The notes beneath the pieces are model-generated. The model had not been told where the DNA came from and made no database searches. It saw only the letters and a list, made by a program, of their open reading frames with translations. The position numbers and the translations under genes are program-made. Positions 8,880 through 16,753 of a DNA stretch of 64,000 nucleotides are shown piece by piece. Source of the DNA: Marmoricola sp. (GTDB lineage Bacteria; Actinomycetota; Actinomycetes; Propionibacteriales; Nocardioidaceae); assembly GCA_025964775.1 (NCBI GenBank), contig JAOPYE010000010.1, forward strand, positions 124,001 to 188,000, written 5' to 3'. Every line of letters begins with the position of its first letter. Position 1 is the first letter of the stretch.

Positions 8880-9491
8880 ATGCACTCCTGGACCGTGGGC
8901 CTGATCGGGAACGCGGTGATCATGGTCGCGTACATGCTGATCACGCTCGCGATCATCCTGCCGCTCGCGCGCAGCCACCAGTTGCGGACCAATCCGCTGG
9001 GTGCCGCCACCGGCGCGATCTTCTTCACCTGCTCGGTCCACCACGGTGCGCACGCCCTGCACATGCTGCTGCCGAGCCTCGGCATCAGCGACCCCGATGG
9101 CCTCGCGATGCGCCAGGCCTGGGGCTGGCCGCTGGCGATCTGGGACGTCGTCGGTGCGCTCACGGCGGTCTACTACTGGACGCTGCGGCGCAACTACTCG
9201 TCCCTGATGCACGGGGCCCAGCTCTTCGAGGACCTGCGCCAGCGCGAACGCCAGGCCCTCGAGCTCAACGACACCGTCCTGCAGGGACTGGTCGTGGCGA
9301 AGATGGCCCTCGATCTCGACCAGCCCGGCCGGTCGCAGGAAGCGCTCGCGTCCTCGATCACCGCAGCGAGCCGGATCATCACCGACCTGCTCGGCCGCAG
9401 CCCGGACGGGGCCGACCTCCTGCTCCGCAGCTCACCTGCGGTCATCGACCATCCCGAACACGTCGACATCGGGGACGGGGAGCGCGGATGA
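8880..9491 (+). CDS. Membrane sensor-like protein with a kinase-type dimerisation helix lacking His
   Basis: 203 residues. Two to four N-terminal membrane segments (about 8-125) are followed by a cytosolic helix reading ERQALELNDTVLQGLVVAKM. This resembles the ELHD...Q signature of HisKA_3 dimerisation domains, but Asn stands where the phospho-accepting His is expected and no ATPase domain follows. It overlaps the REC-kinase gene by four bases (ATGA). I infer a catalytically inactive dimerising sensor feeding the next protein. The exact family was not recognised. Confidence 0.75.
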   Translation: MHSWTVGLIGNAVIMVAYMLITLAIILPLARSHQLRTNPLGAATGAIFFTCSVHHGAHALHMLLPSLGISDPDGLAMRQAWGWPLAIWDVVGALTAVYYWTLRRNYSSLMHGAQLFEDLRQRERQALELNDTVLQGLVVAKMALDLDQPGRSQEALASSITAASRIITDLLGRSPDGADLLLRSSPAVIDHPEHVDIGDGERG

Positions 9492-10927
9492 CGGCCGCCC
9501 TGCAGGAGTCCGAGTCGCTGCGCGTGGTGATCATCGATGACACCGCCGACCTGCGCGAACTCATGCGGATGGCACTGGTCAGGGGCGGGATGCAGGTCGT
9601 CGGCGAGGCCGGCGACGGTGCAGCCGGCATCGAGGCAGTCCGCAACGGCAACCCCGACGTCGTCCTGCTGGACCTCTCGATGCCCGTGATGGACGGCCTC
9701 GAGGCACTGCCGGCCATCCGGGAGCTGGCTCCCGACGCGCGGATCATCGTGCTCTCCGGGTTCGGTGCGAATCAGATGTCCGAGCGGGCCCTGGAGCTCG
9801 GTGCGGATGCCTACCTGCAGAAGGGCGCCTCGCTCGGACGGATCCTCGACTACATACGCGACGTCGTCAGCGGTTCCCCACTCCGGGTGGTGGCGGACGC
9901 GACCGACTCCCGACCGGCTCTCGTCGCGCCGGGTCAGGCGTCGGAGGCGACCGCACGTCCGATCGCCGCGGTCCGCGCAGCGGCGCCCGACACGGTGGCG
10001 CTGGCGCCGTACGGAATCCTCGAGGTCACCGCCGAACCGCCGTACCGGGTGGTCGCCGCGAATCCGGCGGCTCTCGACCTTCTCGAGTCCGTCCCCAGGC
10101 CGAACGCGCCGCTCGCGAGCTTCGCTCCGACCCTGGCGACCACGCTGGCCCACAATCGACTGGGCGGTGACCTGACGTTCGAGACCCACGTCGGTCCCCG
10201 GTCGACGCACGTCTCGCTCAGGCACGCCGGTGACTCCCTGCTGCTGTTCCTGCAGCCGACCGCCGACGAGGTGGCGACCCTGCGCACGGCGATCGCCACC
10301 ACCGCGCACGAGATCCGCGGTCCGGTCTCCGTGCTGCGGGCGATCGCCGAAACACTGTCCGAACAACGCACGACGAGCCCCGAGGACGGCGAACGGATGC
10401 TCGCCTCGATCGTCCGCCAGGCCCGGATGCTCGAAGGGATCAGCGCCGACCTGATCACCGCAAGCGCGATCCAGCGCGGCACCCTGCTGGTCGAGCCCCG
10501 GACGGTCGACCCGTTCGACGTCATCGCAGGGGTCGTCGGTGACCGGTACGCCGACACCGTCACCATCCAGGTCATCGATCCCCGGCCGGTGGCCGCGGAC
10601 CCTTTGCGGCTCGAGCAGATGCTCGGCAACCTGCTCGCCAACGCCCACAAGTACGGCCGCCCTCCGGTGAACGTGCTGGTCCGCGCCAGCAACGACCACG
10701 AGCACTTCGTCTGCATCGACGTCAGCGACAGCGGGTTCGGGGTTCCGGTCGAGTTCCGGCCGCACCTGTTCCGCGAATTCAGCCGGGCGTCCGGGACTGC
10801 GTCCGCAGGGACCGGACTCGGCCTGCACGTGGTCCGCACCCTGGCCCAGGCCCAGGGCGGCTCGGTCATGTACTCGTCCGGACCCTCGGGCGGGGCGACC
10901 TTCTCGATCACCCTGCCGGCGGGCTGA
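9488..10927 (+). CDS. Receiver domain fused to a C-terminal histidine kinase
   Basis: 479 residues with an unusual order. Residues about 10-130 are a receiver domain (VVIIDD, phospho-Asp in VVLLDLSMPVMDG, Lys in LQKGA). A middle part of about 110 residues looks PAS-like (GILEVTAEPPYRVVAANPAALDLL). The C-terminal kinase has an H-box AHEIRGPVSVLRAIAE, N-box NLLANAHKYG, and glycine boxes DSGFGVP and GTGLGLHVV. All expected kinase and receiver residues are present. No DNA-binding domain is seen, so output is by phosphotransfer or an unlinked regulator. Coupled to the Asn-containing membrane protein upstream. Confidence 0.9.
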   Translation: MTAALQESESLRVVIIDDTADLRELMRMALVRGGMQVVGEAGDGAAGIEAVRNGNPDVVLLDLSMPVMDGLEALPAIRELAPDARIIVLSGFGANQMSERALELGADAYLQKGASLGRILDYIRDVVSGSPLRVVADATDSRPALVAPGQASEATARPIAAVRAAAPDTVALAPYGILEVTAEPPYRVVAANPAALDLLESVPRPNAPLASFAPTLATTLAHNRLGGDLTFETHVGPRSTHVSLRHAGDSLLLFLQPTADEVATLRTAIATTAHEIRGPVSVLRAIAETLSEQRTTSPEDGERMLASIVRQARMLEGISADLITASAIQRGTLLVEPRTVDPFDVIAGVVGDRYADTVTIQVIDPRPVAADPLRLEQMLGNLLANAHKYGRPPVNVLVRASNDHEHFVCIDVSDSGFGVPVEFRPHLFREFSRASGTASAGTGLGLHVVRTLAQAQGGSVMYSSGPSGGATFSITLPAG

Positions 10928-10932
10928 TCGAT

Positions 10933-11778
10933 TCAGTCCGGCACGCTTCCCAGCCGGGCCGTCGGTGTTTCCAGCGCCTCCGGCCAGGCCAGGACCGCTT
11001 CGCCGTGGATGCGGAGCATCTCGTCGAGGAGATCAGCCGGGTCCTCGAATTCTCGCGGTTCCAGAGGCGGGTGCAGCTGCAAGTAGTGGCCGGCGCCCTC
11101 GCGCACGGCAGTGACCACGACGACCGGGGAGTTCGTCATCGTCGCGATGCGGGCGGCGCCGAAGGAGGCCAGCACGCGACGGCCCAGGAACGTCACCTCG
11201 GTGCGGCCGGGCAGGTCGGAGGCGATGGCCATCGTCGTCCCCGGCTTCAGGTGCGAGGCGATGAAGTCGGTCCCGCCGGCGGCCGCGACCGCCCGGTTGC
11301 TCCGGTGCGACAGCACGGTGCGCATCATCTGCCGCATCCCGGGATCGACCCCGGCTTCCAGCATGGTCGGCATCGCGACGATCAGGATCGGGCCGGCACC
11401 GGCACGAGTCAGCGAGGTGAACACACCCGGGTAGTCGTTGTGGTGCATGAAATTGAGGATCACCCCCCGGTCCGGGTCCCGCTTCGTGGTCAGCCACTCG
11501 ATGCCGCGCACGTCCTGGCGGCGCATCTTCCGCGGGTGCCAGCGGTCATGGGCCCGCATGGCGGAGTGGAACGCAAAGGCGTGGGCCAGCACCGGGATCT
11601 CGTGCGCACGGTCGGTGTGCCCGAGCAGGAACCTCAGCTCCGATTCCTGCATCTCGCGGAACTCCGGATCCTGCATCAGGACATCGATGTGCCTGCGCAC
11701 CAGCGCGCGCAGGGCAACGAGCGGGATCACCCGTCGTACCTGGAGCAGCCCGTTGTCCACCGCGCGCACGCTGCCCAA
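10933..11778 (-). CDS. LpxL/HtrB-like (lysophospholipid) acyltransferase family protein
   Basis: About 281 residues. The order resembles LPLAT/LABLAT proteins: a hydrophobic LNFMHHNDYPGVF segment near residue 120 at the catalytic-His position, then FLGRRVLASFGAARIA and SPVVVVTAVREG, which resemble the 'FLGRPV..GPA.LA..TGAPVVP' part of the family. A strict H-x4-D/E spacing is not obvious (HHND), so catalysis is uncertain. The start is TTG at 11778 or GTG at 11769; a TAAT-type -10 lies just upstream, so leaderless translation from the GTG is possible. It faces the REC-kinase gene tail to tail. Confidence 0.6.
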   Translation of the reverse strand: MGSVRAVDNGLLQVRRVIPLVALRALVRRHIDVLMQDPEFREMQESELRFLLGHTDRAHEIPVLAHAFAFHSAMRAHDRWHPRKMRRQDVRGIEWLTTKRDPDRGVILNFMHHNDYPGVFTSLTRAGAGPILIVAMPTMLEAGVDPGMRQMMRTVLSHRSNRAVAAAGGTDFIASHLKPGTTMAIASDLPGRTEVTFLGRRVLASFGAARIATMTNSPVVVVTAVREGAGHYLQLHPPLEPREFEDPADLLDEMLRIHGEAVLAWPEALETPTARLGSVPD

Positions 11779-12077
11779 ATTACAGGTTCCCCGATGTCAG
11801 GCCACGCGGACGGGGCGGCGCGTGCCGGGCGACGAGGCCAGGCACGCGCCTTCCGAAGCCGCACTGGAGCGGGTGGTGTCGGCGCTGCCCCCTGGGGGGG
11901 TGGGTGCAAGTCGCCCGATCCAGTATCTGGGGGCTGGCTTCGGCGTCTGCGATCAGACAATCCCCCACGTCCTGGAGCAAGTGGACGACCAGGGGGGACC
12001 GCCCGGCAAGGGGTGTTCGACAGGCGGTCACCGTGGGCTAGCCCGGTGGGGCCGGGCGGTGGCCTGCCAAACCGGAT
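11779..12077. other. Gene-free stretch rich in hairpins
   Basis: 299 bp with no convincing protein. Several strong self-complementary segments follow each other: GCGTGCC/GGCACGC (about 11819-11847), GCCCGG-tgggg-CCGGGC near 12040, CGTCC/GGACG near 11970, and G/C runs of six or more (11888-11900, 11990-12000). It lies upstream of the acyltransferase-like gene and downstream of pat, both on the minus strand. It could encode a structured RNA or a long leader, but I match no known RNA class with confidence. Confidence 0.3.
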
Positions 12078-13181
12078 CTAACCGGGATCCCCCGGACCAT
12101 TTCGCAGGTGGACCTTGCGAAAATCACCGGCCAGCCCTAGCAGGACGTCGTTCGCCGCGGTCTCTCCGATCGAGATCCGCACGCCGTCGTCGACGAACGG
12201 CCTGACCGTGATCCCGGCCGCTTCGGCAAAGGTCGCGAAGTCCGTCGTACGGGCACCCAGGTCCAGCCAGACGAAGTTGCCCTGGGGGTCGGGCACGGCC
12301 CAGCCCTGGTCGCGCAGTCCGGCGGTGACCCGGTCCCGCTCGGCGACCAGCGCTTCGACCCGGGCCATCAATTCGTCCTCGACGCCCAGGCTGGCGAGGA
12401 CGGCCGCCTGGGCGATCGTCGAGACACCGAACGGCAGCGAGCACGCGCGCACGGCAGCCGCGATCGGCTCCGGTCCGATCAGGTAGCCGACCCGCAGCCC
12501 GGCCAGCCCGTAGGCCTTCGCGAACGTCCGCAGCGCCACGACGTTCTCGCGCTCCTTCGCGAGCTGCACGCCGTCGAGCGGGTCGTCGTCGCGGACGAAC
12601 TCGCGGTACGCCTCGTCGATCGCGACCAGGACCTGGCCCGGGACGTGGTCGAGGAACGCCACCACGTCGGCGTGGCGCAGTGCAGGGCCGGTCGGGTTGT
12701 TCGGCGAGCAGAGCAGGACGACCCGGGTCCGGTCGGTGACGGCGGCAGCCATCGCCTCCAGATCGTGCCGTCCGTCGGAGGTCAGCGGCACGGGGACCGA
12801 GGTCGCCCCCTGCGCCGTGATGCCGATCGGGTAGGCCTCGAACGAGCGCCAGGCGTGCACGACCTCGTCGCCGGGATCGCAGAACGCCTGCAGGAGGTGG
12901 TAGATCACCGCGACGCTCCCGGTGCCGGTCGCGACCTGGTCGATCCCGACGCCGGCTCGCGCGGCGAGCGCCTCACGCAGTGCGGTCGATGCCATGTCCG
13001 GGTACCGGTTCATCGAACCCGCCGCCGCGGCCACCGCCTCGAGCACGCCGGACAACGGCGGGTACGGGTTCTCGTTCGACGACAACTTGTACGCCGTCAC
13101 TCCCGGCCGCGCCGTCGGCGGCTTGCCGGGCACGTAGGCGGGGATGCCCGCGAGCGCCGCACGTGGGGTCGGTGAGCTCAT
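12078..13181 (-). CDS. pat: HisC-family aminotransferase, aromatic amino acid (Pat) type
   Basis: 367 residues with the fold-type I PLP aminotransferase layout: [10 protein letters not shown] near residue 35, [16 protein letters not shown] and the PLP Lys in [16 protein letters not shown]. The sequence closely parallels mycobacterial HisC2/Pat ([10 protein letters not shown] start, [23 protein letters not shown]). It likely makes Phe/Tyr from arylpyruvates or acts as histidinol-phosphate transaminase; no his genes are nearby, which favours Pat. ATG start. It is divergent from an EamA exporter across a 38-bp gap that holds a long palindrome. Confidence 0.88.
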   Translation of the reverse strand: MSSPTPRAALAGIPAYVPGKPPTARPGVTAYKLSSNENPYPPLSGVLEAVAAAAGSMNRYPDMASTALREALAARAGVGIDQVATGTGSVAVIYHLLQAFCDPGDEVVHAWRSFEAYPIGITAQGATSVPVPLTSDGRHDLEAMAAAVTDRTRVVLLCSPNNPTGPALRHADVVAFLDHVPGQVLVAIDEAYREFVRDDDPLDGVQLAKERENVVALRTFAKAYGLAGLRVGYLIGPEPIAAAVRACSLPFGVSTIAQAAVLASLGVEDELMARVEALVAERDRVTAGLRDQGWAVPDPQGNFVWLDLGARTTDFATFAEAAGITVRPFVDDGVRISIGETAANDVLLGLAGDFRKVHLRNGPGDPG

Positions 13182-13185
13182 CTGA

Positions 13186-13215
13186 GCACCCTATGTCCGA
13201 CCGCACATAGAGTGC
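13186..13215. promoter_or_regulatory. Palindrome in the pat / EamA divergent promoter
   Basis: GCACCCTATGT (13186-13196) and ACATAGAGTGC (13205-13215) form 11-bp arms with one mismatch around eight bases, in the 38-bp gap between two divergent starts. It could be an operator for both genes, or partly reflect two back-to-back -10 elements. Confidence 0.5.
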
Positions 13216-13219
13216 GGGG

Positions 13220-14167
13220 GTGCTGTCGCGCCGCCCTGCCCTCGGAGTCGGGCTGGTGGTCCTCGGGGCGTGCTGCTTCACCGTCAACGCGGGCGTCTCG
13301 CGGGTCGCGCTGCGTGCCGGCGTCCAGCCGGCGATGCTCACCACGATCCGGGTGTCGCTGACCTTCGCGGTCCTGCTGGTGATCGCCGCACTCTTCCGGC
13401 GCTCGGCGCTGCGGCCGCCGCCTGGGCGGATGCTGCTGGTGGTCGTGGCGCACGGGCTCATCGGCGTCGCGGCGTTGCAGTGGACCTACTTCGTGGCGAT
13501 CGACCGGCTCCCCGTCGGGATGGCGCTGCTGCTCGAGTACCAGGCACCGATCCTGGTGGCGCTGTGGGCGCGCTTCGTCCAGCGCGAACAGGTCACGCGA
13601 GGTCTCTGGTGGGGGCTGGGCCTGGCAGTGCTCGGCCTCGGCGCCGCCACCCAGGTCTGGCGTGGGGCCCGGTTCGACGGCCTCGGCGTCCTGGCCGGCC
13701 TGGCCGCCGCGGTCTGCTTTGCCGGCTACTTCCTGATCGGGGAAGCCGCGGTCGCGCGGCTCGACCCACTGCGCCTGATCCTGTGGTCGTTCGGGGTCGC
13801 GACGGTCGCCCTGAACGTCGTCGATCCGCTGACGCGCTTCGACACCGGTCACCTCGACAGGCACGTCTCGCTGCTCGGCACCCTTGACCATGGGCACCTT
13901 CCGCTCTGGGCGGTGCTCGCCTGGGTCGTCGTGCTCGGCACGGTGGTCCCGTTCTTCGCCGAGCTGTTCGCTCTCTCGTTCGTCCGCGCCACCACCGTCA
14001 CCGTCATCGCGATGCTCGAGCCGATCGGAGTCTCCGCCCTCGGCTGGGGCTGGTTCGGCGAGTCGCTCGGACCCGTCGCGATCCTCGGCTGCCTGGCCGT
14101 CGTGGCGGGCATCCTCATCGGGCAGGCGTCGCGTCCGGCTCACATCGACCCGGTCGCGATCACCTGA
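13220..14167 (+). CDS. EamA/DMT-family transporter
   Basis: 315 residues with ten membrane segments in two EamA repeats; the N-terminus LVVLGACCFTVNAGVSRVALRAG and the second-half WSFGVATVALN...PFFAELFALSFVRATTVTVIAMLEPIG are typical of RhtA/YddG-type amino acid or metabolite exporters. The GTG start lies five bases past the divergent palindrome. Its promoter is shared with pat, so export of an aromatic amino acid or related metabolite is a reasonable but unproven guess. Its last 28 bases overlap the end of the convergent dimethylargininase-like gene. Confidence 0.88.
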   Translation: MLSRRPALGVGLVVLGACCFTVNAGVSRVALRAGVQPAMLTTIRVSLTFAVLLVIAALFRRSALRPPPGRMLLVVVAHGLIGVAALQWTYFVAIDRLPVGMALLLEYQAPILVALWARFVQREQVTRGLWWGLGLAVLGLGAATQVWRGARFDGLGVLAGLAAAVCFAGYFLIGEAAVARLDPLRLILWSFGVATVALNVVDPLTRFDTGHLDRHVSLLGTLDHGHLPLWAVLAWVVVLGTVVPFFAELFALSFVRATTVTVIAMLEPIGVSALGWGWFGESLGPVAILGCLAVVAGILIGQASRPAHIDPVAIT

Positions 14168-15039
14168 CCTCGACCGGTCATCAGGTCGCGACCCAGGGTC
14201 ACGTCCAGCGGGTTGGTCAGGCAGCGGATCGCTCCACCGCCCTTGAGGAATTCGCTCACGTCCACGATCACGATCGAGAAGCCCCACGCTTCCAGCTGCA
14301 ACCGCACGCGGTCGGGACACGCGGGCATCAGCACCGTCCGGCCGATCACGATCGAGTTCGCGCAGAACGTCATCGCCTCGGCCTCGGTGATGACCAAGGG
14401 GTCCGGGACGAGATCGAGCAGGCGAGCTGCGTCCTGTGACGAGAACGCGTCCGGACAGACGATCGCGCGAGAGGCGTCGAGCGGGCCGAAGGCCAGGTCC
14501 AGGTGGTACATCCCGGGGTGCACGATGCGTACCCCGTGCACCCGCACGTCGAGGTCGTGGGCCAGGTGCTTGAGCGCGAGCCGGTCGGTGCGCGGTCCGT
14601 ACCCGACGATGAGGTCGCCGCGCCAGGCGAATGCATCTCCGGCCTCGAAGTGCGCACCGATGCCGTCACTGCCGATCGTGCGGACACCGAAGCCGTGGTC
14701 GGTGAACCAGGCCGTGGCCGTCGCCGACTCCATCCGGCGCTCGGGGTAGCGCATGTGCGAGACGACGGCGACAGGCTCGGGGCCGGCCAGCGGCAGGCCG
14801 AGGTTCATCGCGTAGACCATGTCGGGGGCGTCCGCGCGCTGGTCGAGCACGGTGACGGTGCCGCCGGCGTCGGTGATCGCCGCGACGATCGCGTCCCACT
14901 GGGTGCGCGTCGTCAGCGGATCGGGCTGGTCCTCGAGGTCCATGAACGGGTTGATCCGGTACTCCACCCTGAAGTGGTCCGGCACGACCATGAGGTAATC
15001 CCGGCCCCAGGACAACTCCCTGCTCGATTCCTGCCCCAT
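14140..15039 (-). CDS. ddaH: Dimethylargininase / amidinotransferase-family hydrolase
   Basis: 299 residues of the guanidino-group-modifying fold. The nucleophilic Cys is in GGGAIRCLTNPLD near the C-terminus, the catalytic His is probably in HPGMYHLDL, and the substrate-binding region SHMRYPERRMES is present. It probably hydrolyses methylarginine or another guanidine (to citrulline and an amine), but related arginine deiminase-like enzymes cannot be excluded. ATG with GGGGAGGG upstream. Divergent from a GntR/FCD regulator with two operator-like palindromes between them, so control by that regulator is likely. Confidence 0.85.
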   Translation of the reverse strand: MGQESSRELSWGRDYLMVVPDHFRVEYRINPFMDLEDQPDPLTTRTQWDAIVAAITDAGGTVTVLDQRADAPDMVYAMNLGLPLAGPEPVAVVSHMRYPERRMESATATAWFTDHGFGVRTIGSDGIGAHFEAGDAFAWRGDLIVGYGPRTDRLALKHLAHDLDVRVHGVRIVHPGMYHLDLAFGPLDASRAIVCPDAFSSQDAARLLDLVPDPLVITEAEAMTFCANSIVIGRTVLMPACPDRVRLQLEAWGFSIVIVDVSEFLKGGGAIRCLTNPLDVTLGRDLMTGRGQVIATGSM

Positions 15040-15076
15040 GACACCCTCCCCGGTTCAGCAACATCCATGGTTGCCC

Positions 15077-15137
15077 GATTGTCGGACAATCTCAGTGTGC
15101 GTCATCCCTGGCCGGTTGTCCAAATCTTGTCCGACAA
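15077..15137. promoter_or_regulatory. Two operators for the GntR/FCD regulator
   Basis: ATTGTCGGACAAT (15078-15090) is a perfect palindrome and TTGTCCGACAA (15127-15137) is a second copy of the same core, TTGTCnGACAA; a further half-like TTGTCCAAA lies at 15117. Both sit in the 105-bp gap between ddaH and gntR. The TTGT-n-ACAA pattern matches known FCD-type GntR sites, so autoregulation plus control of ddaH is inferred. Confidence 0.8.
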
Positions 15138-15144
15138 TCAGGGA

Positions 15145-15822
15145 GTGCCAGATCAGAGCGCCTTCGCGAGCCTCAGCGTCGAACCGGTCAGCATCGTGGA
15201 CCGGGTCGCCGACGAGCTGCGCCGCGCGCTGTTCGACGGTGAGCTCGAACCCGGCACGGCACTGCGCGAAGTGGCCCTCGCCGCCTCGCTGGGCGTCTCC
15301 CGATCGACAGTCCGCGAAGCGCTCGGCACGCTGGTCGCCGACGGCCTGGTCGACCGGATCCCCAACAAGGGCACCGTGGTGCACGCCCTCACCGCCGAGG
15401 GCATCAGTGACATCTGCCGCGCGCGGCTGGTGCTCGAATCTGCCGGCATCAACACCTGGCCGACAGCGCCAGAGGCCGACCGGGACGGCGTACGGGATGC
15501 GGTGGCGCAGTTCGACCGACTCGCGTCGAGAAGAACGCCGGCCCAGGACCTGACAGCCGCGCACCTGGAGATCCACCGGTCGATCACGGCACTGACCGGG
15601 TCTCCCCGGCTGATCGCGCTCGCCGAGACCCTGTACGCCGAGATCCGGCTCGCGCTCGCCCACCTCGACCGGGTGCGCGGCAACGTCCGTGAGCAAGCGC
15701 ACTCGCACGGCGATCTCCTGGGCCTGCTCGAGAACGGTCGGATCGCCGATGCCAGCGCGGCGCTGGTGCAGCACCTCGCGGGCGCCGAGGAGTCGTTGCT
15801 GGAGTCGGTCCGGCAACCCTGA
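15145..15822 (+). CDS. GntR-family transcriptional regulator, FCD (FadR-like) type
   Basis: 225 residues from GTG. The N-terminal winged helix (about 15-80) has the GntR signature LREVALAASLGVSRSTVREALGTL (recognition helix SRSTVREAL) and IPNKGTVV. The C-terminal all-helical FCD ligand domain includes ARLVLESAG, AHLEIHRSI and HGDLLGLLE, with His/Asp residues that often bind a metal. One operator ends seven bases before the GTG, leaving no room for a normal leader, so the transcript may be nearly leaderless and self-repressed. The ligand is probably related to the ddaH substrate. Confidence 0.9.
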   Translation: MPDQSAFASLSVEPVSIVDRVADELRRALFDGELEPGTALREVALAASLGVSRSTVREALGTLVADGLVDRIPNKGTVVHALTAEGISDICRARLVLESAGINTWPTAPEADRDGVRDAVAQFDRLASRRTPAQDLTAAHLEIHRSITALTGSPRLIALAETLYAEIRLALAHLDRVRGNVREQAHSHGDLLGLLENGRIADASAALVQHLAGAEESLLESVRQP

Positions 15823-15833
15823 AACAACCGTTG

Positions 15834-15858
15834 CGACCCTCGAACCTGCGTAGGGTCG
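15834..15858 (+). terminator. Stem-loop after the GntR gene
   Basis: CGACCCT (15834-15840) pairs exactly with AGGGTCG (15852-15858). It lies 12 bases past the gntR stop and just before the next gene, so it can end the gntR transcript; no T-run follows. Confidence 0.45.
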
Positions 15859-15863
15859 GTCCC

Positions 15864-16244
15864 ATGATGAAGTTCGTGATCTGGGTCGTCATCAACGCCC
15901 TCGGCCTCGGTGCCGCCGTGTGGCTCTTCAAGGGCATCACGCTCGCCGGCGCCTCGGGGGACGGCCAGAAGATCGAGACCCTGCTCGTCGTCGGATTGAT
16001 CTTCGGCCTGATCACGCGCGTGGTCCGACCGATCGTGAACCTGTTGGCGCTTCCGTTCATTATCCTGACCCTCGGCCTGGGGCTGTTCGTGACGAACGCG
16101 CTGATGCTGCTGCTCACGAGCAAGATCTCCGGCAGCATCGGTCTGCACTTCCACGTCGACGGGTTCTGGACCGCGGTCTGGGGCGGCATCGTGATCTCGA
16201 TCGCCTCGATGATCGCCACCGCCGTGCTGCCCGACGGCGAGTGA
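15864..16244 (+). CDS. Phage-holin-family (DUF360) small membrane protein
   Basis: 126 residues with four membrane segments and the conserved RVVRPIVNLLALPFIILTLGLGLFV core of the DUF360/phage_holin_4 family. Despite the name, these are widespread chromosomal membrane proteins of unknown role, and nothing here suggests a prophage. The ATG at 15864 (or 15867) is chosen because upstream codons are not conserved-looking. Its stop overlaps the GTG of the phosphatase gene by four bases (GTGA), so the two are coupled. Confidence 0.85.
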   Translation: MMKFVIWVVINALGLGAAVWLFKGITLAGASGDGQKIETLLVVGLIFGLITRVVRPIVNLLALPFIILTLGLGLFVTNALMLLLTSKISGSIGLHFHVDGFWTAVWGGIVISIASMIATAVLPDGE

Positions 16245-16750
16245 CGACTCCCTCGACGCAGCGGATCGCGCTGGTCTGCCTGGGCAACATCTGCCGGTCT
16301 CCGACAGCCGACGTGGTGCTCAACGCCCTTCTCGACCAGACCGAGCTGGACGTGGTCGCCGAGAGCTGCGGCACCGCCGGTTGGCACGTCGGAGAGCCGA
16401 TGGACCCGCGTTCCGCACGCGTCCTGGCCGACGCCGGGTACGACCCCAGCCGACACCGGGCCCGCCAGTTCGGTCCCGAGTGGTTCGACAGCGCCCTGAT
16501 CCTGGTGATGGACCGGCAGAACCTGGCCGACGTCCTCGCCGTGCTGCCGGCGGATCGGCACGACAGGGTGCGGCTGTTCCGCAGCTACGACCCGGCCGTC
16601 GACCCGGGCCAGCCGGTGCCCGACGTACCGGATCCCTGGTGCGGCGGCGCGGACGGTTTCGCGGCCGTCCTCGCGATGATCGAGCGGACCTCGGCGGCTC
16701 TCGTCGACGTCGTGAGGTCTGGTCAGCATGGGTACGGAGGTTCACTATGA
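16241..16750 (+). CDS. Low-molecular-weight protein-tyrosine phosphatase
   Basis: 169 residues from GTG. The P-loop CLGNICRSP near residue 13 supplies the nucleophilic Cys and Arg, and the general-acid Asp is in VPDPWCGG near residue 125. Length and layout match PtpA-type LMW phosphatases, which act on phosphotyrosine or low-molecular phosphoesters in the cytosol. Coupled to the membrane protein upstream. No tyrosine kinase gene is nearby, so the substrate is unknown. Confidence 0.92.
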   Translation: MTTPSTQRIALVCLGNICRSPTADVVLNALLDQTELDVVAESCGTAGWHVGEPMDPRSARVLADAGYDPSRHRARQFGPEWFDSALILVMDRQNLADVLAVLPADRHDRVRLFRSYDPAVDPGQPVPDVPDPWCGGADGFAAVLAMIERTSAALVDVVRSGQHGYGGSL

Positions 16751-16753
16751 GCC

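Noticed and set aside
11779-12077. Cobalamin riboswitch, SRP RNA, RNase P RNA or tmRNA
   Set aside because: None of the hallmark sequences of these RNAs (for example GCCACTG, the GGAAGG-type SRP loop, GAGGAAAGTCC) is present.
15864-16244. Prophage remnant, because of the holin-family name
   Set aside because: DUF360 proteins are ordinary chromosomal membrane proteins; no other phage gene or att-like repeat is nearby.
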